Positions 1-7,824 of a stretch of 64,000 nt of DNA are shown one piece after another. The position numbers and the translations under genes were made by a program. The number at the start of each line of letters is the position of its first letter. The first letter of the stretch is position 1. Under the pieces are notes generated by a model. That model ran no database searches, was not told the DNA's origin, and saw only the letters and a list, made by a program, of their open reading frames with translations. Source of the DNA: Pseudomonas sp. R37(2017) (GTDB lineage Bacteria; Pseudomonadota; Gammaproteobacteria; Pseudomonadales; Pseudomonadaceae); the NCBI RefSeq assembly GCF_002113375.1, contig NZ_NEHO01000013.1:1-64000 (forward strand). Direction: 5' to 3'.

Positions 1-77
1 ATCGAGCAGTTGTCATCAAGAACCATGCTGGCAGCACGTTGCTTGAACTCGCGGGTATAGGTCTTTCGCTCTTGCAT
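1..77 (-). CDS. IS3-family transposase OrfA, N-terminal fragment (cut by window edge)
   Basis: The minus-strand frame begins with ATG at 77-75 preceded by a perfect AGGAGG Shine-Dalgarno. It reads MQERKTYTREFKQRAASMVL and then continues past the window edge. This KxYTxEFKxxAxxMV pattern is the start of the HTH_Tnp_1 domain of IS3-family OrfA proteins, which bind the IS ends. The ORF should continue for roughly 70-80 more residues and then be followed by the DDE-domain OrfB, normally made by -1 frameshifting. Nothing downstream of residue 25 can be seen, so intactness cannot be judged. Confidence 0.75.
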   Translation of the reverse strand, partial: MQERKTYTREFKQRAASMVLDDNCS

Positions 78-142
78 GGAACCTCCTGATTGGGCGAATC
101 ATATCGCCCTTAAGAGGTGTCCGGGATCATTAGGCCAGTTCA
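1..142 (-). mobile_element. End of an IS3-family insertion sequence (continues left of window)
   Basis: Read on the minus strand, the segment starts with TGAACTGGCC, which resembles the terminal inverted repeats of IS2-group IS3 elements. A short leader and then an OrfA-type transposase start follow. Immediately outside, from base 143, the sequence continues as the inner part of a Pseudomonas REP palindrome whose first half is missing, so the element end is placed at 142. Only one end is in the window, so the length and the other inverted repeat are unknown. Confidence 0.6.
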
Positions 143-477
143 GCACGCTCGCGATGGAAGCACAGGCACCGCGGGGTGTCAGGCAACCAGTGTCATCGTT
201 AACGACCATCGCGAGCTTGCTCGCTCCTACAGGCACAGATCCTCTGTAGGAGCGAGCACGCTCGCGATGGAAGCACAGGCACCGCGGGGTGTCAGGCAAC
301 CAGTGTCATCGTTGACGACCATCGCGAGCTTGCTCGCTTCTACAGGCACAGATCCTCTGTAGGAGCGAGCATGCTCGCGATGGAAGCACAGGCACCGCGG
401 GGTGTCAGACAGCCAGTGTCATCGTTGACGACCATCGCGAGCGTGCTCGCTCCTACAGGCGAGCATGTTCGCGATGG
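143..477. repeat. Tandem REPIN array interrupted by the IS end
   Basis: The array has three near-identical units of about 113 bp. Each has a REP of the form GTAGGAGCGAGCANGCTCGC (244-270, 357-383; the first is truncated at 143), a spacer rich in GCACCGCGGGGTGTCAG, and an inverted REP (205-231, 318-345, 432-458). An extra partial REP lies at 459-477. Paired inverted REPs are REPINs, non-autonomous elements mobilised by RAYT transposases. No gene is supported between 78 and 552. Confidence 0.85.
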
Positions 478-552
478 CGGTTGGTCGAAACAACAGGTTT
501 ATCCAGTTTTCAATTGCAGCATTGCCCCATGCCAGTTCCAACCGGGCGCCAT

Positions 553-2043
553 TCAATTGGTTTTCATTACTGCCGGTGGCGTCCAGTCGCCGTCGAGGGC
601 ATCGGCTTGCGGCCAGTAGGCGCGAATGTACAACGAGAATTCGGCGTCCTTGGGCGATGGCAGCCAGTTGCTTTCCTTGTCCTTGCCCGGTGATTCGCTT
701 TGCACGTATAGGGTCAACGAGCCGTCAGGGTTGGTTTGCAGGGACTTGTTCTTGGTGCCGATGGAATAACGCTTGAGGTCATTGGGGGCGAAGAAGTGTT
801 GTTCGTTGTACAGCGTCAGCGACCAGAAGCCCTTGACCGGCGGCAGCTTGCCCTTGGCGAACGTGACGCTGTAGCGGTATCGGCCGTTGAGGCGCAGGCC
901 ATTCTCATCCAGGTCCTGGTAGAAGTATTTGGTCTCTTTCTGCTGATTGACGAATATGTTCGAGCGCGCGACGGCGGTACGGGTGAAATAGTCGGTTCCG
1001 AACGCTGCGCCGTTGCTTACGGTGCTCCAGTGATTGGGCAATTGCAGGCCGTAGTTGCGGAACTGCAACAGGGGGTCGATGACTTCTCTGTCGGTCTTTT
1101 TCGCCTCGTCGATCATCGCGGCGCGCAGTTGCGGGTCGGCTCTGGCGATGGCACCCAGGGCGGCCATTTGCGCGTAGCGGGCTTCTTCGCCCGGCAATGG
1201 CTTGGCATCCTTGAGCAGGGCGGGCAGATCGTCGAAGAACGTCTCCGGGTTCACCCATTTGGTTTCGCCATTGCCTTCGGCCGCCTGGGCCGGGAATTTC
1301 CGTTGTTTATTCCAGTCGCGCCTCTTGGCCTTGCCGTCGTATTGCGACAGTGGGTACATGTCGATGCCCGCCAGGGCCGGCTGAACGGCCAGGCGGTCGG
1401 TGGCGGTGTCATCCTGGAAGACCCGCGGGATCACGAACCCGGTGTTCGTGCGCGCCCGGTACACCCGTCTGATGCCAGGCGGTACCTTGCCGTTCCAGTC
1501 CGGGCCGACCAACAGGTAGAAACCTGGCTGGGTGTTATACATTTTCCCAAGTTCCGCGAAGCTGTCCGAGCGCAGGTCGACCACCTGGTACACCCAGAAG
1601 CGACCGTTGAAGTCCGGCACTTGCAGCACCACCGGTTCAATGTCCAGGGCGATGCTGCCGGCGCCGTACACCACGTCCTGGTTCGGGCAGGCCACCAACC
1701 GCTCGGCCGGGTCGATGTAGTCGCTGAGCATCGACAAGCGATTGATCGGCGCCACGGGCACGATGCCTCCCATCAAGCCGGGCTCGGGCAGGTTCTTGAA
1801 CGCTTGGCGACGATTGAAGATATTGGCCATCGGCCAGGCCCAGAAGTACGCCTCGCGCGCCATCATGCGTACGTACGGCTCGGTCACTTGGGTGCCTGCA
1901 ACGGGCCCTGATACCGGGCCCGTGACCGGGTTGGCGACGATGGTTTCGACTGCTTTTTTCTGGGCACCCAGCAAGGGAGGGGCGATGAACACACTGACGA
2001 AGGTCAGGGCAAAGAGGGCAGGGTGCCGAGGCAAACGAATCAT
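553..2043 (-). CDS. Exported DUF1254/DUF1214 domain protein
   Basis: This 496-residue protein begins with a hydrophobic signal segment (about residues 8-27, ending near LLGAQ). The DUF1254 domain follows (about 60-200; note YFWAWPMANIFNRR and NQDVVYGAGSIALD). The DUF1214 domain lies in the C-terminal third (about 370-480; GFWSLTLYNEQHFFAPN, SLTLYVQSESPG). The two-domain arrangement and the length are typical of the family. Members are common in Pseudomonas, are predicted periplasmic or envelope proteins, and have no settled biochemical function. The start has a good AAGGAAG ribosome site 7 bases upstream. It lies downstream of and on the same strand as the hydrolase gene, with a 134-base gap, so co-transcription is possible but not shown. 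Confidence 0.85.
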   Translation of the reverse strand: MIRLPRHPALFALTFVSVFIAPPLLGAQKKAVETIVANPVTGPVSGPVAGTQVTEPYVRMMAREAYFWAWPMANIFNRRQAFKNLPEPGLMGGIVPVAPINRLSMLSDYIDPAERLVACPNQDVVYGAGSIALDIEPVVLQVPDFNGRFWVYQVVDLRSDSFAELGKMYNTQPGFYLLVGPDWNGKVPPGIRRVYRARTNTGFVIPRVFQDDTATDRLAVQPALAGIDMYPLSQYDGKAKRRDWNKQRKFPAQAAEGNGETKWVNPETFFDDLPALLKDAKPLPGEEARYAQMAALGAIARADPQLRAAMIDEAKKTDREVIDPLLQFRNYGLQLPNHWSTVSNGAAFGTDYFTRTAVARSNIFVNQQKETKYFYQDLDENGLRLNGRYRYSVTFAKGKLPPVKGFWSLTLYNEQHFFAPNDLKRYSIGTKNKSLQTNPDGSLTLYVQSESPGKDKESNWLPSPKDAEFSLYIRAYWPQADALDGDWTPPAVMKTN

Positions 2044-2177
2044 AGCGCTTCCTTACCTAGATAGCAGTCGCCGAATGCAGGCGAGTTGCTGAAAAGATAG
2101 CTCAATGTTTGCCCCTGCAAGGGACCGTGGCGATGAGGGTGGTTATGCGGCAATCGCCTGCAATTGTCGGTTAGCCC

Positions 2178-3227
2178 TCAAAGATGATCCGCATCGATCA
2201 CGGCCTTGGCGAACGCCTGCGGAGCTTCCTGCGGCAGGTTGTGGCCGACGCCGCCTTCGATCAGACGGAACTGGTACTTGCCAGTGAAGCGCTTGGCGTA
2301 ATCCTCGGGGGCCGGGTGCGGAGCGCCGTTGGCATCACCTTCAAGGGTAATGCTCGGCACGCTGATGGACGGCGCCGTGGCCAGTTTCTGCTCCAGCGCT
2401 TCGTAGCGGCTCTCGCCCTGGACCAGGCCCAGGCGCCAGCGATAGTTGAACACGGTGATGTCGACATGATCGGGATTATCCAGTGCCCTGGCACTGCGGT
2501 CGAAGGTGGCGTCATCGAACGCCCATTTCGGCGAAGCCAATTGCCAGATCAATTTGGCGAAGTCATGGGTGTTTCTCTCGTAGCCGGCGCGACCGCGGTC
2601 GGTGGCGAAGTAGAACTGATACCACCACTGCAGTTCCGCCTTGGGTGGCAGCGGGTTCTTGCCGCCCGCCTGGTTGCCGATCAGATAACCGCTGACCGAG
2701 ACCAGCGCCTTGACCCGCTCCGGCCACAATGCCGAGACAATGTCGGCCGAACGCGCGCCCCAGTCATAACCACCAAGCACCGCTTGCTTGATCTCCAGGG
2801 CATCCATGAAGTCGATGACATCACTGGCCAGCGCAGCCGGCTGGCCATTGCGCAAGGTTTTTTCGGAGAGGAATCGCGTATCGCCGTAGCCGCGTGCATA
2901 GGGCATCAGCACCCGATAGCCCTTGGCGACGAGCAACGGCGCAACCTCGTCATAGCTGTGGATGTCGTACGGCCAACCGTGCAGCAAGATCACCACCGGT
3001 CCGTTCGCCGGGCCTGTCTCGGCATATGCCACGTCCAGCAACCCGGCGTTGACATGCTTGAGCGGGCCGAATGGCGAGGGCGCCGCCTGAGTGGTTGCGG
3101 CAGGGGACGCTGTCGGTTGCGCGTGGGCCGCGCCGAGTACGCCGAACAGGGTCAGCGCGAGGATCGAAGGGCCGGCCAGGTGGCGGCGTGTCTTGCCGAT
3201 GTTGCTGTTGCGCAGTGCGATCTTCAT
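2178..3227 (-). CDS. Exported alpha/beta hydrolase of the epoxide hydrolase/haloalkane dehalogenase type
   Basis: This 349-residue protein has an N-terminal signal sequence (cleavage probably after AAHA, about residue 36). The oxyanion-hole motif HGWP is at about 83-86. The nucleophile elbow is GYDWG at 153-157, with aspartate (D155) rather than serine, and a catalytic histidine lies near 329 (GVGHNLP). An Asp nucleophile marks the epoxide hydrolase/haloalkane dehalogenase branch of the fold, which works through an ester intermediate. The substrate cannot be deduced. The start is supported by GGAGA six bases upstream. An exported epoxide-hydrolase-like enzyme is somewhat unusual because most family members are cytoplasmic. 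Confidence 0.85.
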   Translation of the reverse strand: MKIALRNSNIGKTRRHLAGPSILALTLFGVLGAAHAQPTASPAATTQAAPSPFGPLKHVNAGLLDVAYAETGPANGPVVILLHGWPYDIHSYDEVAPLLVAKGYRVLMPYARGYGDTRFLSEKTLRNGQPAALASDVIDFMDALEIKQAVLGGYDWGARSADIVSALWPERVKALVSVSGYLIGNQAGGKNPLPPKAELQWWYQFYFATDRGRAGYERNTHDFAKLIWQLASPKWAFDDATFDRSARALDNPDHVDITVFNYRWRLGLVQGESRYEALEQKLATAPSISVPSITLEGDANGAPHPAPEDYAKRFTGKYQFRLIEGGVGHNLPQEAPQAFAKAVIDADHL

Positions 3228-3344
3228 GGGAAGTCTCCATTACCAGCCATGGGTCAGGGGTCCGGTCTGTACCCCTTTGAACCTTGCTTGTATTGAATCG
3301 CGCCAACGTATCTGGCCTGTGTCCAATCGTCGGCCGGATGAAAG

Positions 3345-3387
3345 CCTGTGTATCGAGAAGAAGCGCTGACACACTGTGATACACAGG
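3345..3387. repeat. Perfect 10-bp inverted repeat in the intergenic gap
   Basis: CCTGTGTATC (3345-3354) is mirrored by GATACACAGG (3378-3387) across a 23-base spacer. It lies just past the stop codon of the minus-strand sensor kinase gene and about 120 bases upstream of the hydrolase start. It could be a stem-loop ending the kinase transcript (no U-tract) or an operator for the hydrolase gene. The sequence does not decide between these. Confidence 0.4.
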
Positions 3388-3390
3388 GGT

Positions 3391-4746
3391 TCAGCCAGCG
3401 ACGCTTCTAAACTCGATCGACACACATAACCCGCGCTGAGTCGTCTCGTCCGAGAAACTCAAGCGCACGCATGCGTCCGTACGCTCGGCGATGGCCCTGA
3501 CGATGGACAAGCCCAGCCCGGAGCCTGTTTCCTCGGTATCTGCACCGCGGTAGAACGGATCGAATACGCGCATTTGTTCGTCGCTGGCAATTCCCGGACC
3601 GGAATCCTTGACTTGCAGGATCACAGTGTCCCGTACCCGCGCTACCGACAGGTCGACGCGTCCACCGCAAGGCGTGTAGCGAATCGCGTTGTCCGCCAGA
3701 TTCTTCACCAGGATCAACAGATCCATTTCGTCGATGACGAGCTGTACGTCTTCGGTGCTTTCAACACCGATATCGATGTTCTTGAGCTCCGCCAGGGGCA
3801 ACAGGTCTTCCAGCACTCGTCGATAAATCCCAAGCACCGAGATCGTGGTCTGTGACCGCGCGGCGTTCGATTGCGCGGCGGCCAGGGCCAACAACTGATC
3901 GATCAGCTTTCTGCTGCGTTCTATGCCTCGGGACAGCGGCAGCAGACGCTCGGTGGCCTGGATCGGCATTGCAGTGGCCTTCAGTCGCTCGGCTTGCAGC
4001 GACAGGGCGGTCATGGGTGAACGCAGTTCGTGGGCGGCGTCGGCGATGAAGCGCCGCTGGGTTTCCATGGACTGCGCGACTCGCGCCAGCAGGCGATTGA
4101 TGGCCACAACGAAAGGGCGGACCTCGGTGGGCAGATGCTGTTCGTCGATAGGGTGCAGGGCCTGTTGGTCCCGTCGGTCTATTTCATCGGAGAGGGTGGC
4201 AATGGGACGAAACAGCTTACGCACCAGATCGCCCACGACCAGCAACAGCACCGGAAACAGAATGAGAAACGGCAACAGGCTGCGCAAGGCGCTTTCCCGT
4301 GCTTCCCTGTCGCGCACGCCGGTCTCCTGGGCGACCACGATGCGCTCGCCGCGAGCGGTGGTGCGGGTCAGCACGCGAAAGTCTTCGTCAGCGATCTTGA
4401 GGGTCGACAAACCGTCGGCCAACGTCGTGGGGAAGGGCAGTGGCAAGACGTTGTCGTCGCTGCCGACGGCTTTGTTGCTGTCGGTCAGGTATTGCACGAT
4501 GACCCTGGATTCTTCGTCGTCACCCGCGATTCTTTCTGCCGCGGGGTAGTGCAGGGTCATCTGCTGCCGATCGAACAGGATGGCCACCTGGCGCAAGGTT
4601 TCATCCTGCATTTCATGGGCCTCGTCGAGGGCCGAGACGAACGCGAACAGACCGGCCAGCAGCGCAACGACCAGGATGGCCAGGGACAGTGCGGCCGACA
4701 GCCGTAACTGGACCGAATCGCTCAAGCGCTTTTTGAAACCATCCAT
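3391..4746 (-). CDS. Two-component sensor histidine kinase (QseC/TctE-like)
   Basis: The 451-residue inner-membrane kinase has a transmembrane segment at about 17-38, a periplasmic sensor region of about 115 residues and a second transmembrane segment at about 156-173. A HAMP-like linker and the HisKA phosphoacceptor motif AAHELRSPM (H239) follow. The ATPase has an N box (NLADNAIRYTP), a G1 box (DSGPGI), an F box (FDPFYRG) and a G2 box (GSGLGLSIV). All catalytic motifs are intact. The gene overlaps the 3' end of the response regulator gene by 25 bases, so the pair is translated as one unit. The neighbouring lipoprotein and membrane-protein genes may be its targets. The signal sensed is unknown. 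Confidence 0.92.
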   Translation of the reverse strand: MDGFKKRLSDSVQLRLSAALSLAILVVALLAGLFAFVSALDEAHEMQDETLRQVAILFDRQQMTLHYPAAERIAGDDEESRVIVQYLTDSNKAVGSDDNVLPLPFPTTLADGLSTLKIADEDFRVLTRTTARGERIVVAQETGVRDREARESALRSLLPFLILFPVLLLVVGDLVRKLFRPIATLSDEIDRRDQQALHPIDEQHLPTEVRPFVVAINRLLARVAQSMETQRRFIADAAHELRSPMTALSLQAERLKATAMPIQATERLLPLSRGIERSRKLIDQLLALAAAQSNAARSQTTISVLGIYRRVLEDLLPLAELKNIDIGVESTEDVQLVIDEMDLLILVKNLADNAIRYTPCGGRVDLSVARVRDTVILQVKDSGPGIASDEQMRVFDPFYRGADTEETGSGLGLSIVRAIAERTDACVRLSFSDETTQRGLCVSIEFRSVAG

Positions 4747-5387
4747 CCCAGACCCCTGACGTTCTTGATGACCTGGTTGCCCAGCTTGCGTCGTAGCGAG
4801 TGAATCAGAAACTCCACGGCGTTGCTTTCCACTTCATTGCCCCAGCCGTAGAGGCGGTCTTCGAGTTCCCTGCGCGAGAGGATCGCACCCGGGCGGATCA
4901 ACAATGCCTGCAACAGGGCGAATTCGCGGCTGGACAACTGCACGTCGGGGTTGTCGACGGTACTGGCCTGTTTCGACACCAGGTCCAGCCTCACCACGCC
5001 GTTGTCCAGCAGTGACTGTGCGCTACCGCCTTTGCGGCGCAACACGGCGCGCATGCGGGCCAGCAGTTCGGCCATGTCGAAAGGCTTGAGCAAGTAATCG
5101 TCGGCGCCACCGTCAAGGCCACGCAGACGGTCATCGAGACTGTCCCGGGCCGTGATGATCAACAGCGGCACCGGGTTGTTGCGGGCGCGAATGCTGTCCA
5201 GTACCTCGAGCCCATCCTTGCCCGGCAGCCCGAGGTCCAGCAGCACCAGGTCGTAGGGCTGGGTCTCCAGCGCCGAGAGCGCGGTCAGGCCGTTTTTCAC
5301 CCAGTCGGTCGCGTAGCTCGCATCCATCAGCGCGCCCTGGATCGCGTCTCCAATCATCAGGTCATCTTCGACCAGCAATATGCGCAT
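4722..5387 (-). CDS. OmpR-family response regulator (QseB-like)
   Basis: This 221-residue protein has an N-terminal receiver with the acidic pair EDD (7-9), the phosphoacceptor D51 (LLDLGLPGKDG) and the conserved K101 (LLKPFD). A C-terminal winged-helix DNA-binding domain (about 125-218) includes the LSSREFALLQALL and EFLIHSLRRKLG elements. Length and architecture are exactly those of OmpR/PhoB regulators. It lies upstream of and overlaps the kinase gene, so it is that kinase's cognate regulator. The small lipoprotein gene ends 80 bases upstream on the same strand, so the whole 3391-6692 block may be one regulatory module. Confidence 0.93.
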   Translation of the reverse strand: MRILLVEDDLMIGDAIQGALMDASYATDWVKNGLTALSALETQPYDLVLLDLGLPGKDGLEVLDSIRARNNPVPLLIITARDSLDDRLRGLDGGADDYLLKPFDMAELLARMRAVLRRKGGSAQSLLDNGVVRLDLVSKQASTVDNPDVQLSSREFALLQALLIRPGAILSRRELEDRLYGWGNEVESNAVEFLIHSLRRKLGNQVIKNVRGLGWMVSKSA

Positions 5388-5467
5388 GTCCCGCTCCGAA
5401 AAAAAGCGCGGCGGTCATGGCCGTCGCGCCTGTATTGAAGCACCTGTACCGGTGTTTGTCCGCCCGG

Positions 5468-5899
5468 TTATTGCGTGCCTTTCATCGAATCGAACGCTTT
5501 CATCAGTTCGTCCATGCGGGCCTTGCAGTCGCTCTGTTGCGGGCTGCCGGCACGCAAGGCGTCGAGCGCGCGGTCAATGGCCTTGTCCACGACATGCCAG
5601 TCGCTGGCGGCACGGGGCTTGATCCCGGCTTCGGCCGAGTCCCAGGCGCTCTCCAGGTCCTTGATGCGGGCCTTCGCGCCTGGCAGGTCGTTTTTATCGA
5701 CGAGTGTGGCAACGTCGGCGGCGATGTTGCGGAATTCGGAGAGATCGCCCAGTTTCGAACCGGATTGGGCACTCATCGCTGCGGAGGACGCGCCTGCAGC
5801 AGGTTTGTCGGCGGGTTTCGAGCAACCGGCAGCGATGCTGAGCAGGAAGATCGACGAGACAATGGCGACGTGTCGAATGATGTTTTGAAAAGGGCGCAT
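5468..5899 (-). CDS. Small predicted lipoprotein
   Basis: This 143-residue protein has a signal peptide ending in the lipobox LSIAAGC, so Cys26 would be lipidated. The mature part is an Ala/Lys/Asp-rich, probably helical domain (DLSEFRNIAADVATLVDK, ARIKDLESAWDSAEAGIKP). It ends in KGTQ. Similar small lipoproteins accompany QseBC-like systems and COG4705 membrane proteins in Pseudomonas and Burkholderia. They are sometimes annotated as histidine-kinase-associated proteins, but no function is established. The aspartate after the lipobox cysteine that signals inner-membrane retention is absent (Ser-Lys follows), so outer-membrane sorting is more likely. Confidence 0.75.
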   Translation of the reverse strand: MRPFQNIIRHVAIVSSIFLLSIAAGCSKPADKPAAGASSAAMSAQSGSKLGDLSEFRNIAADVATLVDKNDLPGAKARIKDLESAWDSAEAGIKPRAASDWHVVDKAIDRALDALRAGSPQQSDCKARMDELMKAFDSMKGTQ

Positions 5900-5927
5900 G
5901 ACGATTCCTTGATGGATTATTGAAAGG

Positions 5928-6692
5928 TTACTCAGTGATGGAATTGCGGTTGCCGACGCTCATCTGCGCGACAGCAACCAACAGGACGATGACGCACAGG
6001 AATATCGCGCTGGTCCAGGTGGCGCCCATGCCTAAGCCACCGTAAGTCCTGGATTGGGTCAGCAAATCGCCCAGCGAGGCACCGAACGGCCGCGTCAGGA
6101 TGTAGGCGATCCAGAAGGACAGCACCACATTCGCGCCAAGGCGCCAGGCCACCAGGATCGCGGCGAGCAGCGCGGCGAAAATCACCGCACCGAGGGTGAA
6201 GCCCAGACCCAGTGCTTCGGTGGCCAGGTCACCGGCGGCCGTACCGAGGGCAAAGGTGCAGAGCACGGTCGTCCAGTAGAACCATTCCCGTCGTGGCGTG
6301 ACGATCTCGCGGATCGACAAGTTGTGTTCCACCCGGTACCAGATCAGAAAATTCAGTGCCAGCAGGGCGGAAAACACCACCGTGCTGGTGTACAGGCTGA
6401 CGTCGAGTACGTCGGTCAGGATGTCGGTGAGCTGAGTCCCGACGATGCTCACCAGCACTACGGTCAGCCAGTAGATCCAGGGCGAACAGGCGGTCTTGCG
6501 TAGCTGGATGAACAGGGCGATGGCCAGCAACGTCGCCATGCCGAGGCTGGTCCAGCCCAGGCCGAGGCCGGCATCGACAGCGAGGAAGTCCGCGCCGGTT
6601 TCACCCACCGTCGTGGAAAAGATCTTGATCACCCAGAATGACAGCGTCACTTCGGGTACTTTGTTGAGCCATCCGGCTGTAATGGGTTTCAT
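5928..6692 (-). CDS. COG4705-type polytopic membrane protein
   Basis: This 254-residue, strongly hydrophobic protein has about eight predicted membrane segments in two similar halves. The motifs KVPEVTLSFWVIKIFSTTVGET near the start and VLSFWIAYILTRPFGASLGD near the end are characteristic of this uncharacterised family. The halves repeat the pattern [FW]-x-x-x-[KT]-x-[FL]-x-x-x-x-G-[ED/AS], which suggests internal duplication. It is the first gene of a minus-strand block leading to the lipoprotein and the two-component system, with gaps of 28 and 80 bases. A transport or signal role in the membrane is likely but unproven. Confidence 0.75.
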   Translation of the reverse strand: MKPITAGWLNKVPEVTLSFWVIKIFSTTVGETGADFLAVDAGLGLGWTSLGMATLLAIALFIQLRKTACSPWIYWLTVVLVSIVGTQLTDILTDVLDVSLYTSTVVFSALLALNFLIWYRVEHNLSIREIVTPRREWFYWTTVLCTFALGTAAGDLATEALGLGFTLGAVIFAALLAAILVAWRLGANVVLSFWIAYILTRPFGASLGDLLTQSRTYGGLGMGATWTSAIFLCVIVLLVAVAQMSVGNRNSITE

Positions 6693-6834
6693 GGGCGGGT
6701 TGCCTCTCCTGTGCAGCGCCGAATTTCGCGCAAGGGAGAGGATACGGAGCGAAACTTAGCCGAGACTGAGCAGATGTTGTTGCCGCTCACACTGGCTTGG
6801 TTTCAGGGGGACGGAACTTGAATTTTTTGCTGCG

Positions 6835-7707
6835 TCAGCCGACATGGCCGGTCACCTGGGTACACAGCCTTTTCAGTTGTTCGGCCAGATCGATCACCCG
6901 GCGTGGTGCGTCGGGGCGCAGGTGCAGTGCGATTTCCAGTGCCGCCAGTTCAGGGAAGGATTCGGCCACGCCCAATCGTCGATGGCCGGGCAGTGCCAGT
7001 CGCGCAGGGAGCACGCTGACACCAAGACCATCGGCGACCGCCGAGCGCACGCTCGCGAGGCTCGCGCTGCTGTAGCCGATACGCCAGCGTCGGCCGGCGC
7101 TCTCCAGTGCGTGGATCATTTCATCGCGGTACAGGCCGCCAACCGGAAACACCACCAGTGGCAGCGGGTCGCGCTCGTACGTCGGCTCGTTGAGGCTGTC
7201 GAACCAGGCGAGCGGTTCGGGCCAGGCGGCGTGCCCCACGACCTGTCCCGGGCGTTGCTTGACCAGCACCAGGTCGTAGTCGCCGGCACAAAACTGTTGC
7301 CATAGCGTGTTGCTCAGGCCACTGCTGATCTCAAGCCTTATCGACGGGTGCGCACGGGCGAAGGCGCCAAGCGTCGGCGTCAGCAAGTCTGACGCGAAGT
7401 CCTCTGGCACGCCGATGTGCACCTCGCCCTGTGCCTGGCCTTTGCGCAGATCTTCCACCACCTCTTCCATCAACCCCAGGAGCCGACGCGCATAGCCGAG
7501 CAAGCGTTCGCCGTCCTCGGTGGTGACCACGTAGCGTCCGCTGCGGTTGACCAGCTCGCAGCCGAGTTGCTCCTCGAGCCGCTTCAACTGTTGGCTGATG
7601 GTCGACTGGCTCAGGTGCACGCGCTCACCGGCGCGGGTGAAGCTGCCGCTCTCGACCACGGCGACGAAACTCTTGAGCAGCAACGGATCGATCAGTGTCG
7701 AAGTCAT
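6835..7707 (-). CDS. LysR-family transcriptional regulator
   Basis: This is a 290-residue protein if read from ATG at 7707-7705 (MTSTLIDPLLL). An in-frame extension to 7758 exists, but it lacks the usual family N-terminus. The winged-helix domain is at about 5-65 (AVVESGSFTRAGERVHLSQS, TISQQLKRLEEQLG), followed by a periplasmic-binding-protein-like effector domain (about 90-290). It is transcribed divergently from the MFS transporter gene at 7825 and is its probable regulator. A dyad CATTCG-N13-CGAATG (7727-7751) in the shared promoter region is a candidate binding site. The effector is unknown. Confidence 0.9.
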   Translation of the reverse strand: MTSTLIDPLLLKSFVAVVESGSFTRAGERVHLSQSTISQQLKRLEEQLGCELVNRSGRYVVTTEDGERLLGYARRLLGLMEEVVEDLRKGQAQGEVHIGVPEDFASDLLTPTLGAFARAHPSIRLEISSGLSNTLWQQFCAGDYDLVLVKQRPGQVVGHAAWPEPLAWFDSLNEPTYERDPLPLVVFPVGGLYRDEMIHALESAGRRWRIGYSSASLASVRSAVADGLGVSVLPARLALPGHRRLGVAESFPELAALEIALHLRPDAPRRVIDLAEQLKRLCTQVTGHVG

Positions 7708-7726
7708 TACGTTTCCCACTAATAGC

Positions 7727-7751
7727 CATTCGAACATTTCATTTCCGAATG
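7727..7751. promoter_or_regulatory. Candidate LysR-type operator between divergent genes
   Basis: The dyad CATTCG (7727-7732) and CGAATG (7746-7751), separated by 13 bases, lies 20-44 bases upstream of the LysR start and about 75-100 bases upstream of the transporter start. LysR proteins typically bind an interrupted dyad in such a divergent promoter. It is called by position and symmetry only. Confidence 0.35.
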
Positions 7752-7824
7752 ATAGCACCTGCTCTTAATCTTGCGGAACGGCAGCTGATACGGCCTTTTG
7801 ACCAGATTTCCCAAGGTAAATGCG

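Noticed and set aside
143..477. CRISPR array suggested by regularly spaced repeats
   Set aside because: The repeats are palindromic REP pairs with repeated rather than unique spacers, and no cas genes are present.
736..1911. Long plus-strand open frame opposite the DUF1254 gene
   Set aside because: It is a codon-bias shadow of the real minus-strand gene, with no family features or ribosome site.
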